Below are positions 13,344 to 13,823 of a stretch of 13,823 bases of DNA, piece by piece; the first letter of the stretch is position 1; each line of letters opens with the position of its first letter. The DNA lies in assembly GCA_030152265.1 (NCBI GenBank), contig JASLHQ010000145.1:1-13823 (forward strand), written 5' to 3'. The notes under the pieces are model-generated. The model ran no database searches and had not been told where the DNA came from. It was given only the letters and a program-made list of their open reading frames with translations. The translations under genes were made by a program, and so were the position numbers. Source of the stretch: Savagea sp. Its GTDB lineage: Bacteria; Bacillota; Bacilli; Bacillales_A; Planococcaceae.

Positions 13344-13823
13344 ATGAAACGTTGTCCAGAACATATCGTAGAACAAATGCATAACTATTTAGATGGCGAT
13401 ATAACTATTGAAGAAGAAGCAAGTTTGCGTGAACATTTGTCATCATGCGAAGAGTGTCGAGAACATATGAACGAATTAAAAGAAACGGTTTTCCTTTTTT
13501 CACAATTAGAACCGGTCGCTCCTTCAGCAAATTTCACAGCAAATGTGATGGCGCAATTGCCAAAGCAAAAGCGTAAGCTGCATATCGGCAAATTTTTAAG
13601 AAAGTATCCGATGTTAACAGCTGCAGCGATGTTCCTCATTTTGATGAGTGTGACGTTGTTTTCTTCTTACGGAAACGATCAGCAGTTATCGTATACGAAA
13701 CAACCGAATTTAGTTGTCGATGGGAATACAGTCATCGTGCCAGCAGGAACTGTTGTCGATGGTAACCTTGTCGTAAAAAATGGGGACTTGCGCATCGAAG
13801 GAGAAGTTCAAGGTGATGTCACC
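13344..13823 (+). CDS. rsiW: Anti-sigma-W factor RsiW (partial, runs off the right edge)
   Basis: The first 160 residues are present, with no stop codon in the window. The N-terminal zinc-binding anti-sigma domain has His31, Cys35 and Cys38 in an H-x3-C-x2-C arrangement. One membrane helix lies at about 89-108, followed by an external part from 109 on. In B. subtilis RsiW binds SigW at the membrane and is cut by PrsW and then RasP when the envelope is stressed. The visible external end (GNTVIVPAGTVVDGNLVVKN and onward) has the short repeating beta-strand pattern seen in bactofilin-like polymer-forming domains. GGAGGGTGA (13330-13338) overlaps the sigW stop codon and lies five bases before the ATG. 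Confidence 0.93.
   Translation, partial: MKRCPEHIVEQMHNYLDGDITIEEEASLREHLSSCEECREHMNELKETVFLFSQLEPVAPSANFTANVMAQLPKQKRKLHIGKFLRKYPMLTAAAMFLILMSVTLFSSYGNDQQLSYTKQPNLVVDGNTVIVPAGTVVDGNLVVKNGDLRIEGEVQGDVT

Noticed and set aside
1..13823. CRISPR arrays, insertion sequences, prophage or integrase genes
   Set aside because: No direct-repeat arrays, transposase motifs or terminal inverted repeats were seen. The tRNA cluster carries no integrase or partial tRNA copy in the window.

Overview
The window comes from a low-to-moderate GC Gram-positive bacterium of the order Bacillales (Bacillota). This rests on the salA/mrp, kbaA, tRNA, rocF, sigW, rsiW gene set, on AGGAGG-type ribosome binding sites, on GTG starts for several genes, and on a SigW protein that matches the Bacillus protein along most of its length. 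I cannot name the genus. Every gene I support lies on the + strand.

Layout. (1) 33-770 encodes a cyclase-family (kynurenine-formamidase-like) metal hydrolase. (2) 935-1786 encodes 3-hydroxybutyryl-CoA dehydrogenase behind a sigma-A-like promoter and two cre-like sites. (3) 1920-6072 looks like one four-gene operon: a secreted PhoA-type alkaline phosphatase with an extra C-terminal domain, a MacB/LolD-type ABC ATPase, an FtsX/MacB-type permease with a His/Asp/Glu-rich external loop, and a lipoprotein with a CPFC motif. Upstream are hexamers in the 11-bp phase of a PhoP box. (4) 6203-6529 encodes a single-domain rhodanese. (5) 6655-7713 encodes SalA (Mrp/NBP35 ATPase) and 7883-8572 a KbaA-like membrane protein. 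The two are adjacent, with no gerD between them. (6) 8660-9281 is a tRNA operon (Asn, Thr, Glu, Tyr, Gln) with a consensus promoter and a strong terminator. (7) 9514-11622 encodes a PAS-PAS-GGDEF-EAL cyclic-di-GMP protein behind a structured leader. (8) 11720-12625 encodes arginase (rocF). (9) 12764 to the right edge holds sigW and the start of rsiW, behind an exact sigma-W promoter, so the envelope-stress sigma factor should control its own operon.

How it fits together. Most transcription units are short and each ends in an intrinsic terminator. The exceptions are the phosphatase/ABC/lipoprotein operon and sigW-rsiW. The phosphatase operon is the least familiar part. It joins a zinc/magnesium enzyme, probably induced by phosphate starvation, to an export-type ABC complex and a Cys-containing lipoprotein that resemble zinc-linked ABC loci of Proteobacteria. 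A 28-bp perfect palindrome lies in the first codons of its ATPase gene and could separate phosphatase expression from transporter expression.
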